Below are positions 24,996 through 37,000 of a DNA stretch of 64,000 bases, in pieces; position 1 is the stretch's first letter, and each line of letters opens with the position of its first letter. The DNA comes from Theobroma cacao (taxonomy: Eukaryota; Streptophyta; Magnoliopsida; Malvales; Malvaceae). The stretch lies in contig NC_030852.1 of NCBI RefSeq assembly GCF_000208745.1, forward strand, positions 22,354,612 through 22,418,611. The letters run 5' to 3'. A program made the translations under genes and the position numbers. The notes below the pieces were generated by a model, which was not told the DNA's origin, did not search any database, and worked only from the letters and a program-made list of their open reading frames with translations.

Positions 24996-25997
24996 ATGGA
25001 AGACAGCCCAAGAATTCAGATGGAGAAGGCCAGCAAGATCATAAGAAGATCAATCTACACCTTCCTTCAAAACTATCACTACCTCACGGCCACTGCTGCA
25101 CTTCTTGCTTTTCCCTACTCCGCCTCAATTCTCCTTTCGCAACTCTTTGTTCCCTCCTCTCCTCTCTTGCCGACTATTCACAACCGTCTCAGGATTCTTT
25201 TCCAGGCTGCTGGCTTCCCTCCTTCCTCAGAGTTCTTCACAGTTCTCAGTTTCAAGATTTCCCAAACCATCTCTTCCTCCATCTTTGCGCTCCCTTTCAC
25301 CCTCTCTTTCCTCCTCATAGCCAAAGCCTCCATAATTCAGCTTCTCAACCACCATAAACCAAACCTGCCGCCTTCCTTCTCTTCAGTTATACCCCTTTAC
25401 AAGCCTCTCCTGGCCACATACATATGCAATTTTCTTTTACTGCTCTCAGCAAATGCGACAGCCTTCTCCCTCCTCTTCTTTGCCTTCAATTTTCTCGAAG
25501 GGTTTGGATTCACGTCTCCCAGCTGGCTCCTCTTCCTGTCAGCTGCAGGGGCTGTTCTTTATTCCATCATTCTTGCCAATGCCCTCATAATATGCAACTT
25601 AGCGTTGGTTTCATCAGGGATGGAAAGATCCGGTGGATATATGGCAATTCTCAAGGCTTGTGTTCTGATAAGGGGAAGAACTTCAACTGCTTTAACATTG
25701 GCAGTACCTGTCAATCTGGTCCTGGCAGCTATCGAAGCCCTGTTCCATTACCGCGTTGTGAGAGCTTTTCATACTGGAGATGTGACCAGCTTTCCAATGG
25801 CTTCAGAAGGGATTTTAATTGCTTTCTTGTACTCCACATTTGTTGTTCTTGATAGTGTTGTGAGTTGCATGTTCTTCAAAAGCTGCAAGACGGGTTCTTT
25901 AGTAGACCAGGAAGGCAGACACTCTTACAGGATTGAAATTGCAGAGGAAGATGGTAATGCTTATGTGAAGTTGAAGAATATTGAACAACTCCCATAA
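24996..25997 (+). CDS. Six-pass membrane protein of a plant family of unknown function
   Basis: Intronless frame giving 333 residues from the ATG at 24996 (MEDSPRIQMEK). An in-frame ATG at 24975 would add seven residues (MLFSLSA); I prefer the downstream start because it opens with a polar cytosolic-type N terminus like that of related proteins. About six hydrophobic segments are visible: near residues 27-50, 90-120, 132-165, 175-205, 222-245 and 268-290, with a polar C-terminal tail ending in KLKNIEQLP. No signal peptide and no known enzyme motif are visible. The sequence resembles the Arabidopsis At1g26650/At1g69430 family, which I recall as uncharacterised. It is the only clear plus-strand gene in the window. 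Possible roles such as transport or membrane organisation would be guesses, so none is assigned. Confidence 0.85.
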   Translation: MEDSPRIQMEKASKIIRRSIYTFLQNYHYLTATAALLAFPYSASILLSQLFVPSSPLLPTIHNRLRILFQAAGFPPSSEFFTVLSFKISQTISSSIFALPFTLSFLLIAKASIIQLLNHHKPNLPPSFSSVIPLYKPLLATYICNFLLLLSANATAFSLLFFAFNFLEGFGFTSPSWLLFLSAAGAVLYSIILANALIICNLALVSSGMERSGGYMAILKACVLIRGRTSTALTLAVPVNLVLAAIEALFHYRVVRAFHTGDVTSFPMASEGILIAFLYSTFVVLDSVVSCMFFKSCKTGSLVDQEGRHSYRIEIAEEDGNAYVKLKNIEQLP

Positions 25998-28024
25998 AAG
26001 ACATAGAAAGAAACAACCAGGGATCATCAAATTCTTTTCTTGAATTTCACAGCGAGAGACCAAAGACTGCCCGTATAAATTCATACAAGTAATATTTGTA
26101 TTCAAGATTCATTTCTGTTGCTTGAAGAGAAACCAGGCAACTTCTGAAACATAAAGATCTCTCCATACATGGGATAAAGACTCAAGGAGCAGAAGAGGAA
26201 AATTTTTTTACAGTGTAATCAATTTATCTATCACATACCCCTAGTTTTGTGTTTTTTTTTTTGGTCATCCCTTCTAAAATTCTACTGTTCATGTATGTTC
26301 TGTAAACAAAAGTATACCAGAAAAGAAGAATGAAAATTTCGTGTCAAAATGTACCTAGCATGCCATGATCAAGGAAGTATATAATCTCAGAAAAGTTCAA
26401 TTAAGCTCTGCTCTGGCCTCTGGGTTAAAATTTTTACTATAACAAACAAATTCATGATTTTTGTGTTTTTTACTCAAATATTTGTATTGGGTGAAGCAAG
26501 AATTATCAGAGGAGAGATCTCAACATCAAACCAGAGATGAGAGCAGCAAAAAACTCTGTTATTCATTAAAGTATTCTTGATATTTGGCGCATTAAGGTAG
26601 AGGGTTTTAACCTAGTCCTGCTGACTACATACAAAATGAGTCGTTTACCATGGTTAAGGAAACAATGGAACATTGGCTTTGGTTTCCGCTGCATCATTAG
26701 ACCTTTTGATCAAGTCAACCAAGGTGTTTGACGACTATTGCTACTAAAAGGGTAGAGAGGCTTTCGGACTGGATAAAAGTAGTCCACCTCCACCGTTGAT
26801 TTGCACATGATGCAGGGGTTTGCTTAATAATTTCAGCAAACAGGAATTAAGAAGGATTTGGGTAGAGATCTTAATTCAAATTGTAAAGCTCTCTCCCCCT
26901 TTGAAAGCTAAAGAAAAATGCTTAGGAAGAAATGAGCCAAAATGTAAGAAAGAGGAAAATGAATAAAGTGCATCGAGCAGAGATGTTGACAAGGAGACGT
27001 TCTCCAACAATGCAATTGCTGAGAGGTTGACCTGGAAAGTAGAAACAAGGAGATGGAGATGGTTCTCTCTATCTCCATTCACTATGGATGGAATCTCTTC
27101 TGAATCAGCAGAAAGATGAGGAATTATGAAGAAAGAGTAGAGAGGGAGAGAGAGAAAGGGAACAGACAATTTCATAAATTACTTGTTGATTCAGGAATCA
27201 AATCAAATGAAAGAAACAATGCGGTTTACAATTGGCAGCTATATTCTGGTGCTATATTACAAGTACACCAAGAGAGCCCGTCCTCTAATTTCTCTTTTTC
27301 TAAAACCTAACAACCTATACAACATCTCCTATGATGGGCTACTGTCAAAAATCTCAATTCTCAGGAAAGAAAAATAAAAGCAAACCAAAAAAAAAAAGGG
27401 TGGCTATGTTACAAGATAAAGAATTGAATTCTACTGTAAGTGGATGGTTAGAGCTTTGTACACTACAGGTTTTCATGGTACAGTGGGACTTTCCGCTTCA
27501 CAATCCCACAGGCACCCAGTCAGGTGCTGTAAAAACTATTCCAAATGAATCGAGGAAGCTGAAAAGAAATCACCTATCATAGCCAACTGCTGGCCCACGA
27601 CTACAAAATTCCCTCCGAAAATAATGCTACAAGGGCCACATCACTGACCTTGATAACTAGCATTCACAACCTCTACTACTCGGTTGTGATCATAACCACT
27701 CTGCATAGAAGCTTGGTCCATCTGACATCTACTCGGAGAATTTCGTTGCTCATTCACCATCATGGGATAGAACATCTTCCCATCAAAAATGTGTCCTGAA
27801 GCCTTATGCATAGTTCAAGGCCTGCTAGCCGCCTGGACAAGGCCCCTTGCCTCATTTACAACATCTCCGAAGGCTTCAAATTGCACCAATAACAGAGAAT
27901 GGGAGGCATCTCAGCAGTCCTCAAAAGCAGCATTTCCTGTCATTCGGTCAAACTCATTGGCACAGATATCTGCTGCTAGGCAGGAGCATATTACCTTGTA
28001 GGAAATAGTGAAACTGATCCTCAA
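25998..28024. other. Intergenic between convergent genes
   Basis: It lies between the 3' end of the plus-strand membrane protein gene and the 3' end of the minus-strand formin gene. Both 3' untranslated regions should lie here. No protein family motif is recognisable in the open frames at 26876-27175, 27331-27582 or 27789-28001. Confidence 0.55.
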
Positions 28025-31000
28025 CTATTTGGCACCCTTCTTTGTAAGGTTAATTCCCTTAGCCTTCTCCATTTCAGCCTCCTTGTCAGCTTTCTTCTTC
28101 TCCAATTCAGCCTGCTTCACATTCTCTTCATGTGCTTTTCGAAACAACCTCACAAAGTTTAATAGTGTTGCAGTAACTGCATTGATCAATACAGCATCAG
28201 ACATGAGGGAACATGTTTATTCAGATTGAAATAAACAAAATCCTAACTAAGATTTAGATGTAAACTGTAATACATAAATATTAACAAAATCCTAAGAAAG
28301 ATAAAACTAGGTTCTTTATGTTTGTTGCTTTTGCTGTTCACTATTTGCTTTGGGAAGTACAAAGCAAAAGATGAGCATTGGTACAGAAGCAAATACATTT
28401 TTGAAGATCTAAAAACTAAAGAGTCAAATTTTATGAATAACAAAAGCATGATATCACTTTTTTTTCAACATAAAACCATTATGTCTATGGCAGTGGTATT
28501 TTTAAGCCATTTATTCCTTTTTGAACAAGTATACTTTTAGGCTTTGCCATCTGCTTTTGCTTCATAGCAAAACTGAGGAAGCAAAAGGCAACTAGCAAAG
28601 AACCATAAAAAATAAAAAATCTTAGGGCTTGTTTTGTTTTGGAAACTAGTTTCCATTTTACAACTAAACTTTTACTCCATATATAATTAATGAAATAAGA
28701 CAAATAAAAGGTTTAGAAACCATAATTCTCTAATTTTCTAAACAAACTGGACAACTATTTTAAATTGTCTTTTTACCTATTTACTAAGTTTGAAAGTCCT
28801 TTTCTACAAAATTTCAAATATGGTTATTTACTTTATTTTATTGATCATAGTTAGAGTCAATGTGGAGACGGAAAACAGAAAAATTTCCCAAAACTAAACA
28901 GGCCCCTACTTTCCTGCCTCTTTTCTGATCTCAGTTAACACTCCTTCACCTTTCTCCATAATTTATTTACTAGTATTTGAGTATCCTAAGACTCTAAGTC
29001 CAATCATGAAATCGCCTTTATCCTTCTCTACCATAAGATCCTCATGCTCATCCTTCCTTTTTTACTTCTTCCAGTAGATTTTCCTTCCCTTTAGGCCCTA
29101 ACAAGACAACTTCATGAAACATTTGACCCATTAACCATATGATGACTGACATTTCCTTTTCCCATTTGTTGGGGAAAAAGAAAAAGGAAAATGAAAGGGG
29201 GCAGTGGGTGGAGTGTAGGAGAAAAAGGAAAGAAAGATCGGTTATTAAAAAACCTTATCTAACATTCTCATTAAACACATTGTAGGTAACTACTCAGGCA
29301 CAATAGGTACAGAAGGTATTACATCCACAATCTACCTTGCTCAAACGGGCATCGGGCAGGATCCTCACCAAAATAGAGTGCAAGTGCATCTGCATTTCTA
29401 CCCTGTCCACCAAAAAGCAAAAAAAAAAAAAAAAAATCAATGATTGAATGAATGATCAAAAGAGTTGAACAACATCAGATGACATATAAAAAAAAACGTC
29501 AACAGTTAGCAAATTACCACCACAGAATATAGAGTTTTTACGGATTCAACCTCCATTTCAGCAACAGAAATGAATTCCTTCAAGGTCTAAATTAAAAGAA
29601 AAATATTAGAACAATGAACTTATTCCCTTGACAAATAAAAAGCAGTTGATAGAATTTGATGGAGGTCACAAGGCCATACTCATGCTTACTCCATTGCATC
29701 AAAAAACAATATAAAACCCAATAATGAAACAATTGGAAAGGACTAATATGTAGGATGAGAGAACGCTAAGTGAAGGAACTTTTAAAAGGAAAGAATCATT
29801 TCTAAACATATCATTTGATAAATATTCCACTATATTAGCAATAATCACTTGTGCCTCAAAGCACATGTCGTTGCAGTAACTTGTACTACACCTGTTCTTT
29901 ATTTAGTGACCCTCACTTTTAGGGTATGTCATGTTTACAAAACATTTCTCTTATTCTTTTTTCTAAAATAATTACAACATGCAATGGGTGGGGGAAAAAA
30001 AAGCTAGCAGCCAATCAGGAATTCCATTGATGGTCAACCAACAGAATGTGGCTGAATAAACAAGTTATGTGGTAAAATACATTGAAGACCATGCAACAAC
30101 CCTTGAATATGTATGTTGAATAATAAAAAGTAATGAAACAATTATGTACCTTCCGGAAAACTTCGGACACAGGACCGTCATTTTGAGAGGCATCCAACTC
30201 CTGCTTAACCTTTTCTAAGCCCTTAATTATAGCTTGCATTTCTTCTGCTAAAGATTTTAATTGAATCTGCAAGGACACAAGGCTTCAAACTAAACATAAT
30301 GTTACTAAACTACAAACCTCAAACACTGAACAACTGATCGGTACCTTAGTTGCAGCCTCAAGGCTAACAAATTCCAGGTGAACATCTAAAAGTGCTGGCG
30401 TCTTGGCAGCTAGGACCTGCACCACAGTAAGACACAGTTGAAACTCAATTTAAATTGACAGTTGCTGTTTGCATCAGAAGCAAATGTCCGGTGATAATGT
30501 AACATATAAACTGGGTGTTACACTTAATTCAGAAAAATCTTATAAGAAACAAAAGACCACAGAGAAAAGAAAATTAGTAACCAAACCTTGCAAAGATAAT
30601 GCATTAGCGTCATCTTGCTGTTAGAAGCACGTGTATCTGTGAGCTTTAGAAGACTGTCCAACTTAAATCCAATAGCAGAACCTGTACAAATAGGAATGGT
30701 TTGAAACTTCGTATTAAAGAAAAACACAGCAGTTAAAAATTTTTCACCAGCACAACTCTTAAAAGTTTATCAGCATTAAAGGCATAGACGACCGACACCA
30801 ACCTGGAACTAGTAGCATAATGGGAATAAACATTGACAATAAAAGACATAAATGCATAATGTGGAAATTGAAATTAGAGGACATAAATGCATAACCCACT
30901 TAAACCCCTAGCTGTTAACAAAACTGTGTTGATGATTTGTACCATTGAAATAGTCTTCCTTCGATTTAGATTTAAAGCACATGCCTTAGGAATCACATTG

Positions 31001-34000
31001 CTCAAGCACTATCAAAAGTACTATTTACTAGACATCCATGGAATTGGAACCCACAAAAACACCAAGACTCTAAGATACCCAGCCACTTCCAAATTAAGAC
31101 ACAAACAAGGAACAAATATGAAAAGTTCAGAACAAATAAGCTTCACTTTTCTTATGACATCCAAATAATATTTGGCATTTCTTTTAAAGAACAGGAAGTT
31201 AGCACATGAGGTCATAAAGTAAGCCTTAATAACATCTGATAGCAACTATCAGAAATGAAAGGCATGCTTTGCAGTTTTTACACTGCATGGTATGCCCAAG
31301 GACTATACCGACCAACAAGATTTCCAGTTTAAAATGTGAGAATGCCGCTCAAAATATAGTAAGTCAACCTTACCTGCGAAAGTGCAGGTAAACATCAAAA
31401 TGAGTATTATTAACATGCATGAGTCTAGACAAACCCCAAAATAAGGACAATAGACACGCTTTAGCTAGTCAGTCTCTTCTCTACATAATCTTTTATCAGC
31501 TGCAGTTCTAACATCAGAGACTGAAGCGAAAAGGAAAATTGAATATCTCACTTACCCCTTGCAGTTCCTTGGTTCAAAGTATTTCCCAGATAGAGAATTT
31601 TCTTCATAATCTCCTTCAATTTAATGGAATTTCGAACCTAAATAACCAATACAAAAGTACTAAGACAAAATGAATGAATAAAAACCGCATTCAAGTCTGT
31701 TCAGCAGCATTAATGATTTACCTCATCACACGCAGAATTTACAGTGTTTAAGCTCTTCTTAAATTCAGAAATCTACAGGTGGTAGAAAGTATAAGAACAC
31801 AGGTCAAAAGTGGATTCAAACAGAGAAAGCAAGCAAGAGATTAAGTATAAAATAATATTGTAAATTTATCAAATCAGACTATGGAGATACCGCCAAACCT
31901 GAGAGCCAAACTGAATCTTGAAAGAAAACACTCTTAATTTTGACTCTACTCGTGGCACTTTCATCAGCTCCAAGAAGTACTGAACATGGAAAAATCAAAA
32001 GCCAATCAGGGTTTGAAAGTTTATGCAGAGATGGATCAAAAAAGATGTAATTGGAGAAGCATCCAGGAACCAATTGTTTTAGTTACAGTTTCTTCATACA
32101 AAAAAATAATGGAATGTCGTTATCTTGTATGTAATACAATGCTATATAATTCATTGTTCTCTACTGCTTCATTTATATTCTTAATGTTGGATCAACCAAA
32201 ATTTAGTAATTTAACAGATAAAACTTTATTGGGCCTTTCTTTCTTTTTTACCCCCTTTAATAATAAGCAAAGAACCCATATCACTAAAAAGTACCAAGAG
32301 AGTTCCAACTAAAGTACAAAGCTAACTTTAACCAAACAACAGATATAATAAAGTCAATAGCCTCCTGCACTTTCCCTCACCACTGCCTGTTTAAAAAAAA
32401 AAATAGGACCATAAAAACACAGGAGCTTGTTAAGGCTAATTCTTCCCTGACATATCCTTCTATTTCTCCTTCCACAAAAGCCACAAAACCAAGAGAGGGA
32501 TCAAATATATCACTGTCCCCTAACTGAACTAACATATACACCCTTTGAAGAGCACACTCCTTTCCCAAGGCAAGTATGTACTTTTCTGATATCTATTTCA
32601 GTCAGTGAACTAGCTTATGACCTCTCAGAATCAGAACAAAAAGAATATGTAAACAATGAAAATTTTACAGAAGAAATTGATCAATAGTTAAATAACATAA
32701 TTAATGCTCCATCTGTTTTAAACAATGATCCACATTACCAAACTTTTAGGCAGCAATCTTAAATGCATTCACACTCATGAATAATGCTGCACTTTCTCAA
32801 TGAAGCCATTAATGATGATATATAATACTTACAAAATATAATTTACAGACACAAACACACCCACAAGGAAAAAGAAAAAGGGTATTAGAGACCAAGTACT
32901 CTTCAACAATGTGATTTAGAAAAAATTACAAGACGCTAAAGAATGCAACTCCATATGCCTATAAAAGACAAACCTACCCTTTTTCTCAAATCCAACAGCT
33001 TCTGCTGCTAGGTCAAGTAAATTGCTGCTAAGACATTGAGATTCTCTCACATATTTCAGTTACTGCTTAAGCATCTTCCTTGATAGGGCTTTACATTTAC
33101 TAGCACTACAGATTCATCTAGATCCATATTTTAATTCATAAGTACACACAGTGGTACAACACAACCAGTGGCTTAAAAACCTTTAAAAATTCTCAACCGA
33201 GAGGCTCCACAACCTTCTATTGCTAAAGCTAGCTGGGGTTACTATCTTCATTAAGGAGTTTTCAGGCATCAATCACTCCAAAAATAATCATAAAATAATA
33301 CTAGCAAAAAATAGAAGCTATGACAAGTACAAACTTCATCCTAGTTTACATGTCCTTATTAAAAATGCCAAAAGATAAAAGATAAAAGATAAAAGAAATT
33401 AACGCAGAGACATCAATTACCATCTTTAACCTAAAAATTGAAAAGAATTTAGGATTATGCCAAAGGGTCTTAAAAATTATAAAATTGAAAAGTTAAGAAC
33501 AAATTATTCTGGATTATTGAAAATAAACACTTAATTTGATACATCTAGAAAAGGAAAAAGAGACACTTAAACAAAAGACAAAGTAATACATGGTATAAAT
33601 GCATACATAAATACACAAAATCATAGTCTCCTTTCAGTGCAAGAGGGAAGGGTGGAAAAAGGAAACAAAGAACTTGGGGGCGTAGAGGGGGTTTTATTTA
33701 TGTATTTCTTTCACACTCCCTAAAAGAACTGACTTCAGTACAAATGGTAATATGTCTCAATCAAAGACACTTTGAATAACCCAGGATATTGTATTTCAAC
33801 ATCATAAAAGCGTCTCGATTATTTTAAAAAAAAAAAAAATCTTAAACTTGACGGTATAAAGATATTAGATGGTCAGAATTAAGAAGAACATGAAGATAAA
33901 GCCAAATCAATTTTTAGAATTGTGCATTTGTAAGAGGTCAATGGCAATGCAATCATCTATGAATCTACCAAAGTATGAAACCCAAGTCCAACAATTTGAC

Positions 34001-37000
34001 AGAGTTCCCCAGATTCAATTTCACCAGCAAATGACAATTCAGAAGATATGGTTAAAGAAAAATTTGCAGACCTGTTCACACTTCCCTAGATTCTCCTTGT
34101 CACCAGTGTAGCCCTAAAAAATCACAAGATGGGTAAATCACAACCAAAGAAGACAAACTTGTAAAGGTAAATGAATTCCTACACTATGTAAAAGCAATTC
34201 TGAATCACTTAAAATCTGATGCAGAATCTTTATACATGCTAAAGCTTCACCTTGAGAAGTTCCATTTCCTCTTTAGTTGGACAAAATTTTATGAGATTTT
34301 CCACCTGATCAACATCTAATACCGTATCATCCATCGCTAGCACTGCAGCCTGAAAAAATGCATAAAGCTGTACATTGTTAGTAAACAAATACCATTGACA
34401 ACCTTCAAATAAAACTAAGGAGAAAAAGGTAAAAAAAAAAGAAGCAAGAGAATCCTAAGAATTTGCATTACACCAAAATAGATTCTGCTGAAGAAGCCAA
34501 TGGCCCTAAGGACACTACATATCAGGGCCATAGCAGATTCTATTTTGCATTACACCAAAATAGAATCTGCTGAAGAAGTCAATGGCCCCAAGGACGCTAC
34601 ATATCAGGGTCCTCAAGTGCAATCATTAGCATAACAACAGAATCAAATGACCTCGGTTTTCTGTTCATAAATATTATTGGGTAAACTTCCATATTCCAAG
34701 TTGACATTTATATTAATGAGAATACCATACACAGTTCCTCTAGTTGTGCAAAAAGCACTACGAAATGCAAAAACATGACCATATCCAGCTTACCATCATA
34801 TCAGAAAGTGGCATCTTAACTTTAGTGAGCATAATTTCAGTGTTGTTGGCCCTCCTCAAGTCAATCTATAGTGCAATAAACAAAATTTATCAGTAATGAC
34901 AGTGGAGAAAGGGGAAATAATCATCATTATGATGGTCTTATAAAGTTAAAGACAGGAAATAAATGCATAAATTAATTAATAAATTTCAGAAAGGCATGTC
35001 TTATGTCAACATCATGTTTTCAAATTCAAAGCAGCAAAATATGAAACCATCAGGGCTATAAATCATTGAAGAATGTACATGGTCCCCAACAGGACACCCA
35101 AGCAGTTAGAACTGAGACTATCCTGGAGGCCTCCAGTTCGAATCTTGAGATGGGTGGGGTGGGATTTAAGGGATGAGAGAGGGCTACCTCCCATTGTGTA
35201 GCTCAAAATCCTTATGTACCAAGAAAATAAAGGATATATATAGAATCAAAACTCTGTTAATATCTTAACTTGCAGCTCCTTTTAGAAAACTTCCAAGAAT
35301 CAGAAAAAAAAAAAAGCATATACATTAATGTGAACCACAACGACAAAGATTAGAATAACTTTTTCCATGACAAAGTGGAATCCTTGCACTTTATGCTTAA
35401 ATTACAAAGTCTTCAATTTCTAGGACTGCAGCCCTGGAACTCATCCAGCTTATAGACTAGAAGGTGGTTCAAGTAACAGTATCACAATCACCTTAAAAGG
35501 GCATATATGTATAGGGTTTATTCAGAAAAATGAAATTCCAGATTACCAGGTGGACTTTGTCAGTTTTTGATCCAACTGACTTGCGCCGCCCTCCAGATTT
35601 ACCCCCTGAATCAGCAGGTTTAGGAACAACTGCAGAGAAAAGAGTCTCAAGTTCTGACACATCAAATTCTGGCGCACTAAGAGAAGAAGGCAACGTCAGT
35701 GAATACAAATGGGAAATTAATAAATGTAAAACAGTAATGCAAACATATGGTTCCCTAAAATCTTAGCATAAATATTTAGTCAGAAATTTATCACTCATGG
35801 AAGTGTACTGTAAAAAATCTAAATCAGTAAAAGAAGATAAAATACATTTGAGGCTCTCCATGTCTTTGCAATTCTTCCCACAAGCTTCCTTGTATTGCCC
35901 TCGTGACCTTGCTCCAATGTAAAGGCTTTAAGGAAGATCTCCGAGGTGCTGTAGCCGCTGCTGGACGCGAGAGCCCACGCCCTCTTCCTCTCATGTCACC
36001 TGCTCTGGCACCCAAGGGTGGAGGTGGAGGAGGTGCACCACCAGGAGTTCCAGGCGGAGGTGGAGGGCCAGGAGCTCGACCTCCAGGAGGTGGCGGTGGA
36101 GGTGGTGCTCCACCTACAGGAGGTGGAGGAGCTCCACGTAAAGGAGGTGGGGGTGGTGCTGGTGTGCCACGAGCAGGGGGAGGTGGTGGGGGTGGGGATC
36201 CAAATGGAGGAGGCAGAGGTGGCACTCCACGCACTGGGGGAGGGGGTGGAGGAGGGGCTCCTGATTTGGGAGGAGGTGGGCCACCAGACATTGGTGGGGG
36301 TGGTGATGGTGGTTGAGAAGCTCCATGACGAGGAGGTGGTGGTGGTGGTGCAGGTGGCAAGACTCCGTACTGAGGAGGAGGTGGCGGTGGGGGTGGGAAT
36401 GGAGCAACTCCATGTCTAGTAAGCAGTGGTGGTGGTGGTGGTGGTGGTGGTGCAGGTGGAGATGGAGCTCCACGCAATGGAGGGGGTGGGGGTGGAGGGG
36501 GCGATGGCACTCCACGAATGGAAGACGAAGCCATAGCACCTTGAATTGGGGAAGGGGGAGGGGGAGGGGGAGGAGGAACATTACCAAGTTTTGATGTACC
36601 TAATGCACTGACAGGAGGAGGAGGGGGTGGTGGAGGAGGAGGAGGTGGAGAACATATTATGGTAGGGGAAGCTGAAGAATACCCAGAATTCCAAGGTGGT
36701 GGAGGAGGCAACACCGGTGCAGCAGTCTGCTTTTTAGAAAATGGGGGAGGGGGAGGGGGAGGAGGAGGAGCTGCCAGTGCACTTTGTGAAACCATCCCAA
36801 TACTCAGTACATTTGCTGCTCTGTAAGGTGGAGGGGGAGGTGGAGGTGGAGGTGGCGCTGCAAGAGACATTCTAGAAACAGCATTACCTATCACTGGAGG
36901 GGGAGGAGGTGGGGGAGGTATGGTTGTTGCATTTTCCTGAAAAGATGGGGAAACCAAGAACAAAGATCTCAGTGGAGGTGGGGGAGGAGGAGGTGGTGGG

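Noticed and set aside
24956..25357. 133-codon plus-strand frame overlapping the six-pass membrane protein gene
   Set aside because: It is another frame of the same coding region, with the typical Ser/Pro/Leu composition of an out-of-frame reading.
35903..36594. Long plus-strand open frames rich in glycine or tryptophan opposite the formin FH1
   Set aside because: They are the complement of the proline codon runs on the minus strand, so their composition is forced. No independent gene signal.
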